Origin: a virus
Reading direction: 5' to 3' (one strand)
IMG/VR virus record: IMGVR_UViG_3300043353_000061
Span: 1 to 59,076 of that record
Length of the DNA: 59,076 bases
A program made the translations under genes and the position numbers. Positions 48,072 to 57,072 of this stretch are shown here, in pieces (the stretch's first letter is position 1; each line of letters begins with the position of its first letter). The notes beneath the pieces were generated by a model. The model worked only from the letters and a program-made list of their open reading frames with translations, was not told the origin of the DNA and made no database searches.

Positions 48072-48838
48072 CAGGACGTGGGGGCTGGGAGTTGGGACGC
48101 GGGCTGAGACTTGGCCCAGAGGAGGGCGGCGACGGAGACGAGATGGTCGGCCCTTCCCAGTGACGCGAACTCGACGAAATCGAAGTTGTCGCGGTCGGTC
48201 CGAACCGTGTCGAGCAATGGCCACAGCGGCCCGACGGACTCGCGGCTTATCCGGTGCCACCGACCGCCGCTCACCGCACCCGACAGCACCACCTCCCACA
48301 CCGGGTGAGCCGCCACGATTGCCGGGCCGTGGGCGAGCACTTCCCACCCGCTCGCGTCGCAGACGGGGCAGTCCGGCACGCCACTGCGGGGGTAGCCGAA
48401 GTAACCGCCCTCACAGTGGCGGCATTTCACACCGCACCAGACGCCCAGAGGGCAGCGCACTTCGTGAATGAACCCGCGATCAGTCAGGCCGGTTGCGATG
48501 GGGGTTAGGACACCCCGTGAGTCGCCTTCGCCGTACCACTGCAACACGCGATCGGCGGAGTACGCCGGGTGGCCGAGGCCGGGGATGTGAAACCACTCCC
48601 GTGCCCCGCCAAAGAACAGGTCGCGCATCCGGGCGACTTGAGCGTTCCATCGGTCGCTCCCGACGGGAATGCCGGCCCTATTCGCTCGGTCGTTGTTGGA
48701 CAACTCGCACTGGATTCGGATCAGTTCCGCCCGCTCCACTTCCCCGTTCTCCTCGAAGTGGTCGGCCAGCACCAACCGGGGCAGGTCGTCATCGGGCGAT
48801 GCGAGGACGGCTTGCAGCAGTGCTTGACGGGTGTCCAT
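48071..48838 (-). CDS. TIGR02996-domain protein, second copy (255 aa)
   Basis: LQAVLASPDDDLPRLVLADH, then FEENGEVERAELIRIQCEL, is the repeat-companion domain. Like the protein at 5603-6430 it carries zinc-ribbon-like Cys pairs further on (CGVKCRHCEGGYFGYP, CPVCDASGW) and an AAHPVWEVVLSG stretch, so the two are paralogues over their full length. It sits in the head gene cluster. Role unknown. Confidence 0.8.
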   Translation of the reverse strand: MDTRQALLQAVLASPDDDLPRLVLADHFEENGEVERAELIRIQCELSNNDRANRAGIPVGSDRWNAQVARMRDLFFGGAREWFHIPGLGHPAYSADRVLQWYGEGDSRGVLTPIATGLTDRGFIHEVRCPLGVWCGVKCRHCEGGYFGYPRSGVPDCPVCDASGWEVLAHGPAIVAAHPVWEVVLSGAVSGGRWHRISRESVGPLWPLLDTVRTDRDNFDFVEFASLGRADHLVSVAALLWAKSQPASQLPAPTS

Positions 48839-48871
48839 AGCCCGAAGTGTACACGGCACTTGAAGTGGTGC

Positions 48872-48915
48872 TATAATTCGGGGCCGGTGGGTGCTACCAA
48901 CACACCACCGGCCCC
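48872..48915 (+). promoter_or_regulatory. Extended -10 promoter and 11-bp leader hairpin
   Basis: TGCTATAAT holds a consensus -10 (48872-48877) with extended TG. Right after it comes a perfect inverted repeat GGGGCCGGTGG (48880-48890) and CCACCGGCCCC (48905-48915) with a 14-base loop, inside the leader of the HNH gene. It may stabilise, attenuate or be an insulating terminator. Confidence 0.6.
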
Positions 48916-48946
48916 TGAACACACCCAACCTTCTGAGAGGCCGGGC

Positions 48947-49477
48947 ATGTCTGAAGAACAGTCTACCGTCGAATACCGAGAGGTCGCCGGATTCCCGATG
49001 TATCGAGTCGGGAGGGACGGGAGCGTGTGGAGCCGTTGGCGTGCTAAACGATCCGGTGTCTCTCCGGATGCGGGGTGGGGCAGGCTAAAGCCAATTCGTC
49101 TCAGCAGTGGGCATTTCGTTGTCCGGTTGGGCAGGAAGAACCCCCGGTATGTTCATCGCCTTGTTCTGGAAGCGTTCACAGGCCGATGCCCAGAAGGTAT
49201 GGAGTGCTGCCATAACGACGGAGACCACGCGAATAACGCCGCAGTGAACCTGAGATGGGACACACGAAAATCGAACATCCATGACCAAATCAAGCACGGG
49301 GTGTTCGCCCGTGGGCAGGCGATGGCGAATGCAAAACTCAAGCCGGATTCAGTGCTTGCGATCCGTAAGGAGCGATCCGAACTTGGGATTCGCTACAAGG
49401 AATTGGCGCGCAAGTATGGCGTGAGTGAGAACCAAATCTATTTGGTGGTGAAAAGAAAGGCGTGGCGCCACATCTGA
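48947..49477 (+). CDS. NUMOD4/HNH homing endonuclease (176 aa)
   Basis: NUMOD4-like start (YREVAGFPMYRVGRDGSVWS), then the HNH core YVHRLVLEAFTGRCPEGMEC, CHNDGDHANNAAVNLRWDT, and a C-terminal helix-turn-helix IRYKELARKYGVSENQIYLV. GAGAGG lies 6 nt before the ATG. It runs against all surrounding genes with its own promoter, a self-contained mobile gene. Confidence 0.92.
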   Translation: MSEEQSTVEYREVAGFPMYRVGRDGSVWSRWRAKRSGVSPDAGWGRLKPIRLSSGHFVVRLGRKNPRYVHRLVLEAFTGRCPEGMECCHNDGDHANNAAVNLRWDTRKSNIHDQIKHGVFARGQAMANAKLKPDSVLAIRKERSELGIRYKELARKYGVSENQIYLVVKRKAWRHI

Positions 49478-49726
49478 CTCCACCCCACCCACAAACGCAA
49501 CAAGCCCCGGCGGTCCGGGGCTGAGGTGCGGGGTGGTGTTAGGGGGTGGTGTTTCTTCCTCCCCACCCGACTCGCCTCTCTCGGCCTGCTCCACCATCAC
49601 CCGTAAATGCTCCGGGTCGTGGTGCAGGTCCAGCAACTCGTCGGCGGTGTCGTCGTCCCCTTCGGCCCGCGCGATCAGCGTGGCGAGGACGGCGGGGGTC
49701 CAGGGTGAAGCGGTGGTGTCGGGCAT
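49349..49726 (-). CDS. Hypothetical protein, 3' end altered by HNH insertion (125 aa)
   Basis: The first 65 residues (MPDTTASPWTPAVLATLIAR; DELLDLHHDPEHLRVMVEQA) look genuine. The remainder is the antisense of the HNH gene end, so the natural C-terminus has probably been replaced. Lies 4 bases from the giant gene. Function unknown. Confidence 0.5.
   Translation of the reverse strand: MPDTTASPWTPAVLATLIARAEGDDDTADELLDLHHDPEHLRVMVEQAERGESGGEEETPPPNTTPHLSPGPPGLVAFVGGVESDVAPRLSFHHQIDLVLTHAILARQFLVANPKFGSLLTDRKH
49504..49521 (+). terminator. Hairpin after HNH gene
   Basis: GCCCCGG and CCGGGGC with a 4-base loop, 26 bases after the HNH stop. No T-run follows; likely a terminator or stabilising hairpin. 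Confidence 0.4.
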
Positions 49727-49730
49727 TGGG

Positions 49731-52700
49731 TCAGGCTCCGGTGGGTTTCATCTGGCCCTTGCGGTTCTTCTTGTGCTCCCCGCCCGCCCTGCCGTCCACC
49801 TTCACGAAGTGGAACTCGCCCGCACCCGACGGGTGGAGCGTGTGGCTCCGCAACACGTCGTCCGGGTGGTGGTCTTGAGGCATATCGACCCGGTTCAGGT
49901 TCACCTTGGCTTTGGCGTTCAGGGCCAGCAGTTTCTCTTTGAACTCCGGCAGAGTCAGTTCGGGGTGCGACTTCTTCAGGTCGTCGTACACGTCGGAGAT
50001 GAACGCCTTGTTCGGACCGCTGCCGTACTCGGCGGTTCGTGCCGCCTCGTTCACCTTCGCGGCGATTTCGTCGTCGGTGTGGGACAGAAGAGTTTTGGCG
50101 GGTGTCATCGGCTTGCCTCCCGTGGCAGGTGCGGGAGTTTTGCCGGCGGGCGTCGGCTTGTCAATGTTCGTAGCCCCCACCTTCGCCTTGCCCAGCACAT
50201 ACTCCCCGCCCTTCCCTTCCACAATCCTGTGCCCGTGGCTCCGCACCGTGACGGGGGCACCCGTGGAGACGGAACTATCGCTCTCGTGGTGAACCGGGTT
50301 GAAGGGCACAGTTGACCCCACCTCGCCAATCCTCTCGGCTCCGACGTGCTCACCAGTCAGCAGCGAATCGGCGATCTCGGCGGCGTCGTGCTTCCCAAGT
50401 CTCACGGCGTCCCGGTGGGCGCTCTGTAGCCGGCGGGCGACGAGCCTACGGTGGTCACGATCACTCAGCCCTTCCTCAGCCCCGCTCACGTTGCCGAGTG
50501 CCACTTCCGCTGCGGACGTATCCTTGCCCGCTGCCTGGTGCTTGCCCACTTCCGCCGCGAGGGCTTGCGAGCGGGGGTGGGCGAAGGACAGGGACTCGCC
50601 GTCGGCGGTGGTCAGGGTGTGGGCGGGGGGCGGGGTGGGCGAAGACTCAGCCACCTTCCGTGCGTGTGCCGTCCCCTCGTTCTCGCTCTCCCCGTTGCCA
50701 CCCGGCCCCTTGCCGCCGCCGGTCAGGATCGGCGTGGCGTCCGGGTTCTTCCGCCGGCCCCACGCGGCCGACAGCTCGGCCCGCCGCGCCTTCTCGGCCG
50801 GCGTGAGCGAGCGGAACGGCTTGCGGTTGAGGGACGCCAGTTCGGCGTCGTCCGGGTGGGCCTGCGGCCCATCTGAGGTGGCTACTCCGCTTCCTGCTCC
50901 GTCGCTGGCGAGGTTGGCGATGGGATCGGCTGAGTGCGCACTTCCAGAATCCACCCCGACGGAAGGCTGATTGACGTTTTTTGTTCGTCCTGAATCAACG
51001 GTAGCGTCGCCGGCTGTTGATCCGTTTGGTTTTGCAAGTCCGAACTCCTGAAAGACTTGGTAAGACTCGGGGAACTTCTGTTTTAGTGTGTCTTCGTCTA
51101 CCGCTCCCGTCCACAGACACATACCGAACTCAGCGAACCCCTCGAACGTAGACGCCGCCCCCAAATTCGACAGCCCGCCGCCTGCCATCTCTTTTTCCCA
51201 CGCTTGCCTCCATTCTTCCGTATTACTGAATGAGAAGCTGTCACCGTCAATGACGTGAGCATATTCGTGGGCGTGGTTTTGTGCGAGGCGCTTTGGGTTC
51301 GTCTCCTTGCCTACAACCACCTCGCCGGTTTGACGGTTGTAAGCTGCTGGAACTGTCGCCCCCATCTGCTTCAGTCGCTTCAAACTCTCCTGCTCAGGGT
51401 GTTCTTTAATGAACTGATCCAAGAGATCACGTTCGTTGGACACCGTCAATTTAGATAGGTTTTTGGACAACAAGCCCGCAGCCTTATCCGACATCCGCGA
51501 ACACGCCGTCGCGGCCGCTTTTTTGTGGTCGTATTGATATCCTCTGGGAACGTCTGACGCATCGATATCGGCTACGAGACGGGCTTTTAATGCCTCCGTC
51601 ACCCCCTCCACCTTCTCCCCCGGCCCGACCCCCCGCTTCGGGAACTCATCCCGCGAAGCCTCAGGCTTGCCACCAGTGCCCCCCGCCGCCTGCCCCCACG
51701 CCCCGTACTGACCGCTCACCTTGTTCCCCGCCCGTTGCAGCGCATCCCCGACCCCGTGCCCCTTCTCCCGCCCGGCCTTGATCGCGTCCACGAGCCGTTG
51801 GGCGACGTCCATCTGTAGCCCGCTCACCTTCTGACCCAGCACCCGCAACAGCCCCTTCGCCTCCTCTTTGTTGAGTGCGTGGACGTGGGCGATCAGGTTC
51901 TTGGCCTGTTCCGGGTTGAGCTTGTTCGGGTCCGAAACAGCCATTGCCACGATGGTGTGGCTCTCGTGCTTCTGCTCGGCGGTCAACTCCTTGGCGCCGC
52001 CCTGGTGCGTCTGCACCCCCTCATCCGCCGCTTGGCCCGCCGACTGCCCCCGGTGCGTCTCGCCCTCCGCCGGCTTCACCCACACCACCTGCCGATTCCC
52101 AAGCCGGTTCGTGATGACCTTCCGCACGAGGTGACTTCGATCGCCCTTCGTCACCCGCTCCAGCTCCCACTCGTCTTCCACGTCCTGCAACAGTCGCTCA
52201 TACTCGTCGGGGTCGAACGCCTTCACCCACCGCAGCACGTCGCCCAGCCCTTCCGCCTCTGCTTCCGCCTCCAGCCGCTCTTCCGCTTCATCCGGCACCT
52301 CCTCCAACATCGTCGCAATCGGGTCGTCCAACTCCATCACAGCCGCCTTCACGACTCTCCAATTGCTCCATTCTGATACACAGGCTTCCAGTGCGTACAG
52401 GAACGCGCTGGCGGCGTCTTCTCTCGCCAACGACTTGACCCGCCGTGCCACGGGGATCGCCAGCCTACGGGCCACTGGGAGCGGTTCCAGGCGCCGTGCG
52501 GTCGGCAGGCGCTGGGCGACGGGGAGTTCGCGGGCAATCTGGGGGGCGATGGGGGTGGCGCGACGGCGTGCGATTGGCACAGCCGGCCTTGCCGCTACGA
52601 CCGTTGCCATCCGTCGTTTCAGCACCACCGCGACCTGTTGAAGTTCCTGCGGGTTGAGGGCACTCAGGGCGTCAATCAGGGCCGGCAGCTTCTCCGGCGT

Positions 52701-53327
52701 GATGGTCTCGGGCTGCGTCACCGCTTCGGCCACGGCTTGCCGCTTCTCGGGGACCGACGCCCCGAAGACGGCATCGAGGTCCGGGTTGTGCCGCAGGTTG
52801 GAATCGTCGGGGGGCGGGGGTGACGCACTTGGTGCCCCGAACGCCGCGTCGAGGTCGGGATTGTGGCGGGGGTCAGTAGACGGTGCCGACGCCGGCCGTG
52901 CGGTCTGCTCGGCCTCCGGCGCTCGTGTCAACTGCACCACCTTCTCCCGTGCCGCCTTGACCTTCGCATCGGCCTCTTTCAGTTTCGCTTGTAGCCCCTG
53001 GAGCTTCTCGTGGTTCTCTTTGGCCGCAATCGCTTGTTCCAATTGCCCCCGGATGGCTTCCACTTCGGCCTTGGCCTTCTTCGTCTCCTTGCGGAAGTGC
53101 CGGTCGTCGCTGTCGCGGTCGTCGCGGTTGCCGTAGGTCACGCCGGGGGCGACCCGCGACTGGTGCCGGCCGTCGTTGGGCCGGACCCATCGGTGCTTCT
53201 GCTTGTCGAAGACGAGGCCGGGGCGGGGTGGCGTGCCCTGGGCCTTGAGGAACGCCAGCCCGACCTCGGCGAGCGTGCGGGTGCGGACGTCCTCGAGGGC
53301 TTTGCGGATGTGGTCGGAGACGGTCAC
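49731..53327 (-). CDS. Giant multidomain protein with HEYAH metallopeptidase motif (1198 aa)
   Basis: GTG start at 53327. In order: a small basic domain (LVFDKQKHRWVRPNDG), a charged coiled coil (about 75-130), two copies of RHNPDLDA-FGA, an Arg/Ala-rich part with repeated (P/V)IARR units (about 245-300), helical parts, then HAHEYAHVIDGDSF (HEYAH at about 687-691), a zincin-type HExxH. A long Gly/Ser/Pro region follows, and a C-terminal domain ends FHFVKVDGRAGGEHKKNR. It lies between portal and protease, where MuF-type injected proteins are coded. Confidence 0.7.
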   Translation of the reverse strand: MTVSDHIRKALEDVRTRTLAEVGLAFLKAQGTPPRPGLVFDKQKHRWVRPNDGRHQSRVAPGVTYGNRDDRDSDDRHFRKETKKAKAEVEAIRGQLEQAIAAKENHEKLQGLQAKLKEADAKVKAAREKVVQLTRAPEAEQTARPASAPSTDPRHNPDLDAAFGAPSASPPPPDDSNLRHNPDLDAVFGASVPEKRQAVAEAVTQPETITPEKLPALIDALSALNPQELQQVAVVLKRRMATVVAARPAVPIARRRATPIAPQIARELPVAQRLPTARRLEPLPVARRLAIPVARRVKSLAREDAASAFLYALEACVSEWSNWRVVKAAVMELDDPIATMLEEVPDEAEERLEAEAEAEGLGDVLRWVKAFDPDEYERLLQDVEDEWELERVTKGDRSHLVRKVITNRLGNRQVVWVKPAEGETHRGQSAGQAADEGVQTHQGGAKELTAEQKHESHTIVAMAVSDPNKLNPEQAKNLIAHVHALNKEEAKGLLRVLGQKVSGLQMDVAQRLVDAIKAGREKGHGVGDALQRAGNKVSGQYGAWGQAAGGTGGKPEASRDEFPKRGVGPGEKVEGVTEALKARLVADIDASDVPRGYQYDHKKAAATACSRMSDKAAGLLSKNLSKLTVSNERDLLDQFIKEHPEQESLKRLKQMGATVPAAYNRQTGEVVVGKETNPKRLAQNHAHEYAHVIDGDSFSFSNTEEWRQAWEKEMAGGGLSNLGAASTFEGFAEFGMCLWTGAVDEDTLKQKFPESYQVFQEFGLAKPNGSTAGDATVDSGRTKNVNQPSVGVDSGSAHSADPIANLASDGAGSGVATSDGPQAHPDDAELASLNRKPFRSLTPAEKARRAELSAAWGRRKNPDATPILTGGGKGPGGNGESENEGTAHARKVAESSPTPPPAHTLTTADGESLSFAHPRSQALAAEVGKHQAAGKDTSAAEVALGNVSGAEEGLSDRDHRRLVARRLQSAHRDAVRLGKHDAAEIADSLLTGEHVGAERIGEVGSTVPFNPVHHESDSSVSTGAPVTVRSHGHRIVEGKGGEYVLGKAKVGATNIDKPTPAGKTPAPATGGKPMTPAKTLLSHTDDEIAAKVNEAARTAEYGSGPNKAFISDVYDDLKKSHPELTLPEFKEKLLALNAKAKVNLNRVDMPQDHHPDDVLRSHTLHPSGAGEFHFVKVDGRAGGEHKKNRKGQMKPTGA

Positions 53328-53331
53328 GGGG

Positions 53332-53613
53332 TCACTCCGCCGGTTCGTAGATGGCCGCGAAGATATCCGGCTTGCACGGGTAACATCCGCGGCCGTCTGG
53401 CTCGGCAATGACCCAGTCACCGGGAGCCACCGGCGTCTTGTGCCCGTGGGCCGTGACGCAGAACGCCTCGCACTTTTGGTTCGTCCCGCTGGCGTCCGGC
53501 TCGCTCCACTCGAACACCAGCGGGAGAATGTCGTTGTTGATGAATCGGTGGTTGTCGCCGCCGTCGCGGTACTGCATGGCTTCGACCACCACCGGCTTCT
53601 TGCGAAACTTCAT
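53332..53613 (-). CDS. Small phage protein of the PCKPDIF type (93 aa)
   Basis: MKFRKKPVVVEAMQYRDGGD, then PGDWVIAEPDGRGCYPCKPD and IFAAIYEPAE. This layout is frequent as a small phage protein of unknown role. Coupled to the portal gene (ATGA). Confidence 0.75.
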   Translation of the reverse strand: MKFRKKPVVVEAMQYRDGGDNHRFINNDILPLVFEWSEPDASGTNQKCEAFCVTAHGHKTPVAPGDWVIAEPDGRGCYPCKPDIFAAIYEPAE

Positions 53614-55157
53614 ACCTTGCACACCTCCTCAACCAGCCCCGCGAAGTAATCACTCAGAGACTTTTGCACCTTGCCCGGTAGCGAGCCGGCGGACGCATCA
53701 CCCACGTCCGGCCCTTCCAAATCCCCCGGCGCGAACGGCTCGGCGTTCGGGTTGCCGCCGAGGAGTGCGGCCAGTGGGTCGGCGGGCGCTCCGGGTTGAG
53801 GTCCGCCCGGCATCCCGCCCGGTTGCGGGCTTTGCTTCTGCTGCATCGTCGCCGAGAACTCCGCGGGCGTCACGTCCCCCCACTCCACCGGCTTCATGTC
53901 CACCGAAGCGCGAATTTCATTAATCGTGTAGGTGTTCGCACTTGTGGCCCCCGTGAGCATTGCCCACTGCCGCTCTTTCTGGTCCGGGTCCATGAGCGGG
54001 GCGAGCTTGATTTCGACGCGGTAGTCAGGCCCCCAGTGCGGCAGGATCAAGTCCTTCGTCCACCGCTGCCCGATGCTGTTGGCCTCGCCGCCGAGAGAAC
54101 CCTCACGCCACGCACGGGCCGAAGCGTAAAAGCCTGAGTAGTCCGAATCCGCGAGATAAGCGCACACCGCCGGCACGCCGAACAGGGCCAGCACCGCCGC
54201 CGTGCCCTTCTCGTAGTTCTCCCCGAACGCCATTTTGTCCGGGGTGGAGCCGAGCATCTTCACATCGACACTTTCCCCATCCCCGACGAGGAACCGCTGC
54301 CCGCGGTTGGCCCCGACGAACTTCTCGGCAATCCGCTTGTCCATCTGCTCGAGCTGGTCCGGGCTGGCGCCCGCCATCGCAATCACGGCATCGAGACTCA
54401 GCCCCTTGTCCATCGCACCCTTGATCGCATCGATGGTGCCATTGAGCATGTCCACGAGCTTGTTCCCGCCGGTCAGCGGGCTGTGGCTGTCCCACGGGAA
54501 GATCGGGTGGGGTCGCTTGTGGAGGACCAATCTCTCCCTGGGGATAATCATCGTCCCGCCCGCGTTCCAGCCCAGGAACGGCCCGGTCGAGGTGTACTGG
54601 TACGCGCCACGCGGGTAGTCGGGCGACAGGCCGACGGTGGCGCTCAGGTAGTTCTTGCGGAGGTTCCAGAGTTCCGCCGGCTTGCGGTCGCCCTTGCCGG
54701 GATACCACATCACCGTGCCTTGCCCGAACAGGCAGCGGCACAGGGTGTATTCGGCCAGGAAGTCGGAGGCGGTGTCCTTCTCGTTCGGGTTGGCGAACAG
54801 CCGGCTAATCGGGTGGTCGTGTTCGACCGGCGTCCACTCGGATTCTCGACTGCCGGCGGCGCTGGACGCCTGAGACTTGCTGACCCGTCCCTTCTGCCGC
54901 TGGAGAACAACCACCTCGGCACCGGCCATCGCCGTCATCACCGTGTTCACCGCGATGTACACGGCGCTGTGAAAGCTCCGCGCCATCTGGTGCGCGTCGT
55001 CGGTCCACTGCGCGGGCGGGTCGCGCCGCCGCATCTCGGAGACGCGGAGGAGTTGCTGCCGGTCGGCCGGGGTGCCGGGGTCGTCCCGGAGTGCGGGCAG
55101 ACCGTAGGCGTTGCGGTTGCCGAGGCTGTCCACGGTCACGGTGGGAAGTGCGGCCAT
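53610..55157 (-). CDS. Portal protein, HK97 type (515 aa)
   Basis: FHSAVYIAVNTVMTAMAGAE, DHPISRLFANPNEKDTASDF, GWNAGGTMIIPRERLVLHKR and a C-terminal Gln/Pro/Gly-rich end are typical of phage portals. It forms the dodecameric ring at the head vertex. The ATG at 55157 is 21 nt from a late promoter. Confidence 0.88.
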   Translation of the reverse strand: MAALPTVTVDSLGNRNAYGLPALRDDPGTPADRQQLLRVSEMRRRDPPAQWTDDAHQMARSFHSAVYIAVNTVMTAMAGAEVVVLQRQKGRVSKSQASSAAGSRESEWTPVEHDHPISRLFANPNEKDTASDFLAEYTLCRCLFGQGTVMWYPGKGDRKPAELWNLRKNYLSATVGLSPDYPRGAYQYTSTGPFLGWNAGGTMIIPRERLVLHKRPHPIFPWDSHSPLTGGNKLVDMLNGTIDAIKGAMDKGLSLDAVIAMAGASPDQLEQMDKRIAEKFVGANRGQRFLVGDGESVDVKMLGSTPDKMAFGENYEKGTAAVLALFGVPAVCAYLADSDYSGFYASARAWREGSLGGEANSIGQRWTKDLILPHWGPDYRVEIKLAPLMDPDQKERQWAMLTGATSANTYTINEIRASVDMKPVEWGDVTPAEFSATMQQKQSPQPGGMPGGPQPGAPADPLAALLGGNPNAEPFAPGDLEGPDVGDASAGSLPGKVQKSLSDYFAGLVEEVCKV

Positions 55158-55178
55158 AGCCGTATGGTGGCATGGCGT

Positions 55179-55191
55179 GGGGAACCGGCGT
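55179..55191 (-). promoter_or_regulatory. Late promoter element, portal operon
   Basis: ACGCCGGTTCCCC on the minus strand, 21 nt before the ATG at 55157; CACCAT at the -10 position. Confidence 0.75.
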
Positions 55192-55358
55192 CAGTCGGAC
55201 GTGATGACGGTGGGGGTGTCGGCAACGGGTTCGAGCGGGGGGAGGCCGAATGCCGCCCGGATCTCGTCCGACGTGAACGGGAAGATCGAAGGCGCTGACT
55301 GCCCGCCCTCCTCTTCCACCACCTTCGGGCACCCGTTCACCACCTTGATTGCCTTCAT
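55191..55358 (-). CDS. Hypothetical small protein (55 aa)
   Basis: MKAIKVVNGCPKVVEEEGGQ, then SAPSIFPFTSDEIRAAFGLP. Two bases after the large terminase. Its stop overlaps the start of the portal promoter element. Unknown. Confidence 0.6.
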   Translation of the reverse strand: MKAIKVVNGCPKVVEEEGGQSAPSIFPFTSDEIRAAFGLPPLEPVADTPTVITSD

Positions 55359-55360
55359 GG

Positions 55361-56785
55361 TCACATCCCCGCGAAGTATTTCCGGCCACTGTTCACGTAC
55401 ACAGAGACGTAACGTAGACAGTCGCAAGAATGGTCGTTGTGTTCGATGGGTTCGTCCTTCGCCTGATCCGGCTTCGGCACCTTCCAAGTGTACCCGACGA
55501 TTTCCTCGAGCAGAGACAGTGGCTTGCCTTCCGCCTTCAGTGTCGGATCGGGTCGGTGCCGGCGGGCGTCCGGGCGAAACATGATGCGGGGCTTCCCATC
55601 CGCCTGAACATCAAATAACCCCTGCACCAACTGAATCCCTTTGTCCCGGTCGCGTTTGTCGGCCGGGCTGGCGTGGACGCTGAACGGCTGAGACTTGCCC
55701 TCCACTGTCCGCTCGCCCTTGCAGTACTGGTTCCAGGTGGCGGTGTTCTCCGGGTCGTGGTCCGCGACCACCTTTTCCGGGGGCGGCTCGTCGCCATCGC
55801 TCACCAGTTTGGCACACTCCTTGGCCACCTCCTCCACCCGTGTCCGTGTCTTGTAAATCTCGCGGTACAGGTGCATCCGCTTGTCCCCATCAATGGCCCA
55901 CATCTGCACTACCAGCGGCTGCACGAACCCCCAGTCGATGCCCCACACCCGCCGCCACTCTTTGGGAGGTTCCCACCCGGCGGGGTGGTGATGCACTTGG
56001 GGATCATAGCCGTCGTACACCAGCCCTTCCGCCGACACCCACAGCCCACGCTCGAAGCGGTTGCGGCGGGCGCCGGTCATGCGGCCGAGTGTTTCCAGGT
56101 ACGCCTTGCCGGCCGGCGTCCAGTCGCCGTTCAGGTAGAACGCCGGGTTGTCCTTGTGCGTGCCGCTCAGCATGGTCAGCGGGCCGTCGCTCTGCCGGCG
56201 GTACAGCCAGTGCGTCGGCGTCGTCGGGTTGCAGTCCATCAGGATTTGCGGGCACGGCGTCTTGCCGTTCCGCAGTGACCGCAACAGCGTCTCGTAGGTC
56301 TCGAGCGTGACCCCCTCTTCCGTGGCTTCCTGAATGTAGATCGCGTCGTATTCGCTACTCAGCGTCTTGCCCGGATCGTCCAGCCCGGCGACCACCATCT
56401 CGGAGCCGTTCGGGAACTCGTAACTCTGCCGCACCCGTCGCGTCACCGGCCGGCGGGTGAGGACCGGGTGCCGCTCGCCGAGGATCTTCTCCCACGTCAC
56501 CAGCCCCGATTGCGTGAGGCTGGCCCGCGTGCCCCGGCAGAACAGCACCCGGCAGCCGGGGTGGGACTCGAGCAGGCGGTAACAGCGGGCGAGCAGTGCG
56601 TAGGACTTGCCCGTGCCGGCCGGGCCGGCGAGCAGCAGCTCCGGTGCGGTCGAGCGGTAGGCGTCCCGATTCGCCCCGTGGAACTGGAACCGCAGCAGGG
56701 GCGACCCGGCGAGCGACAGCAGCAACCCGTCCACCCGCTTGCGGTCGGCCGGGTTGAGGGCGGCGAGCAGGGCAGCGGGTGTCAC
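55361..56785 (-). CDS. terL: Large terminase subunit (474 aa)
   Basis: GTG start at 56785 overlapping the upstream stop (GTGA). Walker A GPAGTGKS at 54-61, Walker B-like AIYIQEATEE at about 148-157. The RNase H-like nuclease domain shows VWGIDWGFVQP, VVADHDPEN and HNDHSCDCLRY acidic positions. It packages DNA into the prohead. Confidence 0.92.
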   Translation of the reverse strand: MTPAALLAALNPADRKRVDGLLLSLAGSPLLRFQFHGANRDAYRSTAPELLLAGPAGTGKSYALLARCYRLLESHPGCRVLFCRGTRASLTQSGLVTWEKILGERHPVLTRRPVTRRVRQSYEFPNGSEMVVAGLDDPGKTLSSEYDAIYIQEATEEGVTLETYETLLRSLRNGKTPCPQILMDCNPTTPTHWLYRRQSDGPLTMLSGTHKDNPAFYLNGDWTPAGKAYLETLGRMTGARRNRFERGLWVSAEGLVYDGYDPQVHHHPAGWEPPKEWRRVWGIDWGFVQPLVVQMWAIDGDKRMHLYREIYKTRTRVEEVAKECAKLVSDGDEPPPEKVVADHDPENTATWNQYCKGERTVEGKSQPFSVHASPADKRDRDKGIQLVQGLFDVQADGKPRIMFRPDARRHRPDPTLKAEGKPLSLLEEIVGYTWKVPKPDQAKDEPIEHNDHSCDCLRYVSVYVNSGRKYFAGM

Positions 56786-57072
56786 TCGCCCCTCACGCGG
56801 TAGCCGAGTTCGGTGGCGATCGGTTCGCCTTCCGCCGACTTCGCGGACGGGATGGCCGCCAGGAGTGCCGCCCGGCCGGCGTCGTAGCCGGCGCGGAATT
56901 CGGGCGTTCCGAAGTGGTGCCAGCCCGGCGTGAGGTCGGCCTCCTGTTGGGTGTACGCGAACCCTTCCACGCCCAACCGCCACCCGCCGAACCAGCGGAA
57001 GGCGGCCTGCTCTTGGGGGGTCGTAGTAGGTAATGCCGGCAGCATGACCGGCGACCTGTCTGGCTTGCTCAC
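56782..57072 (-). CDS. Hypothetical protein between terminase genes (96 aa)
   Basis: The ATG at 57072 overlaps the TerS stop (ATGA). Has TPQEQAAFRWFGGWRLGVEG followed by a FRAGYDAGRAALLAAI helix. Not recognised. Confidence 0.65.
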   Translation of the reverse strand: MSKPDRSPVMLPALPTTTPQEQAAFRWFGGWRLGVEGFAYTQQEADLTPGWHHFGTPEFRAGYDAGRAALLAAIPSAKSAEGEPIATELGYRVRGE

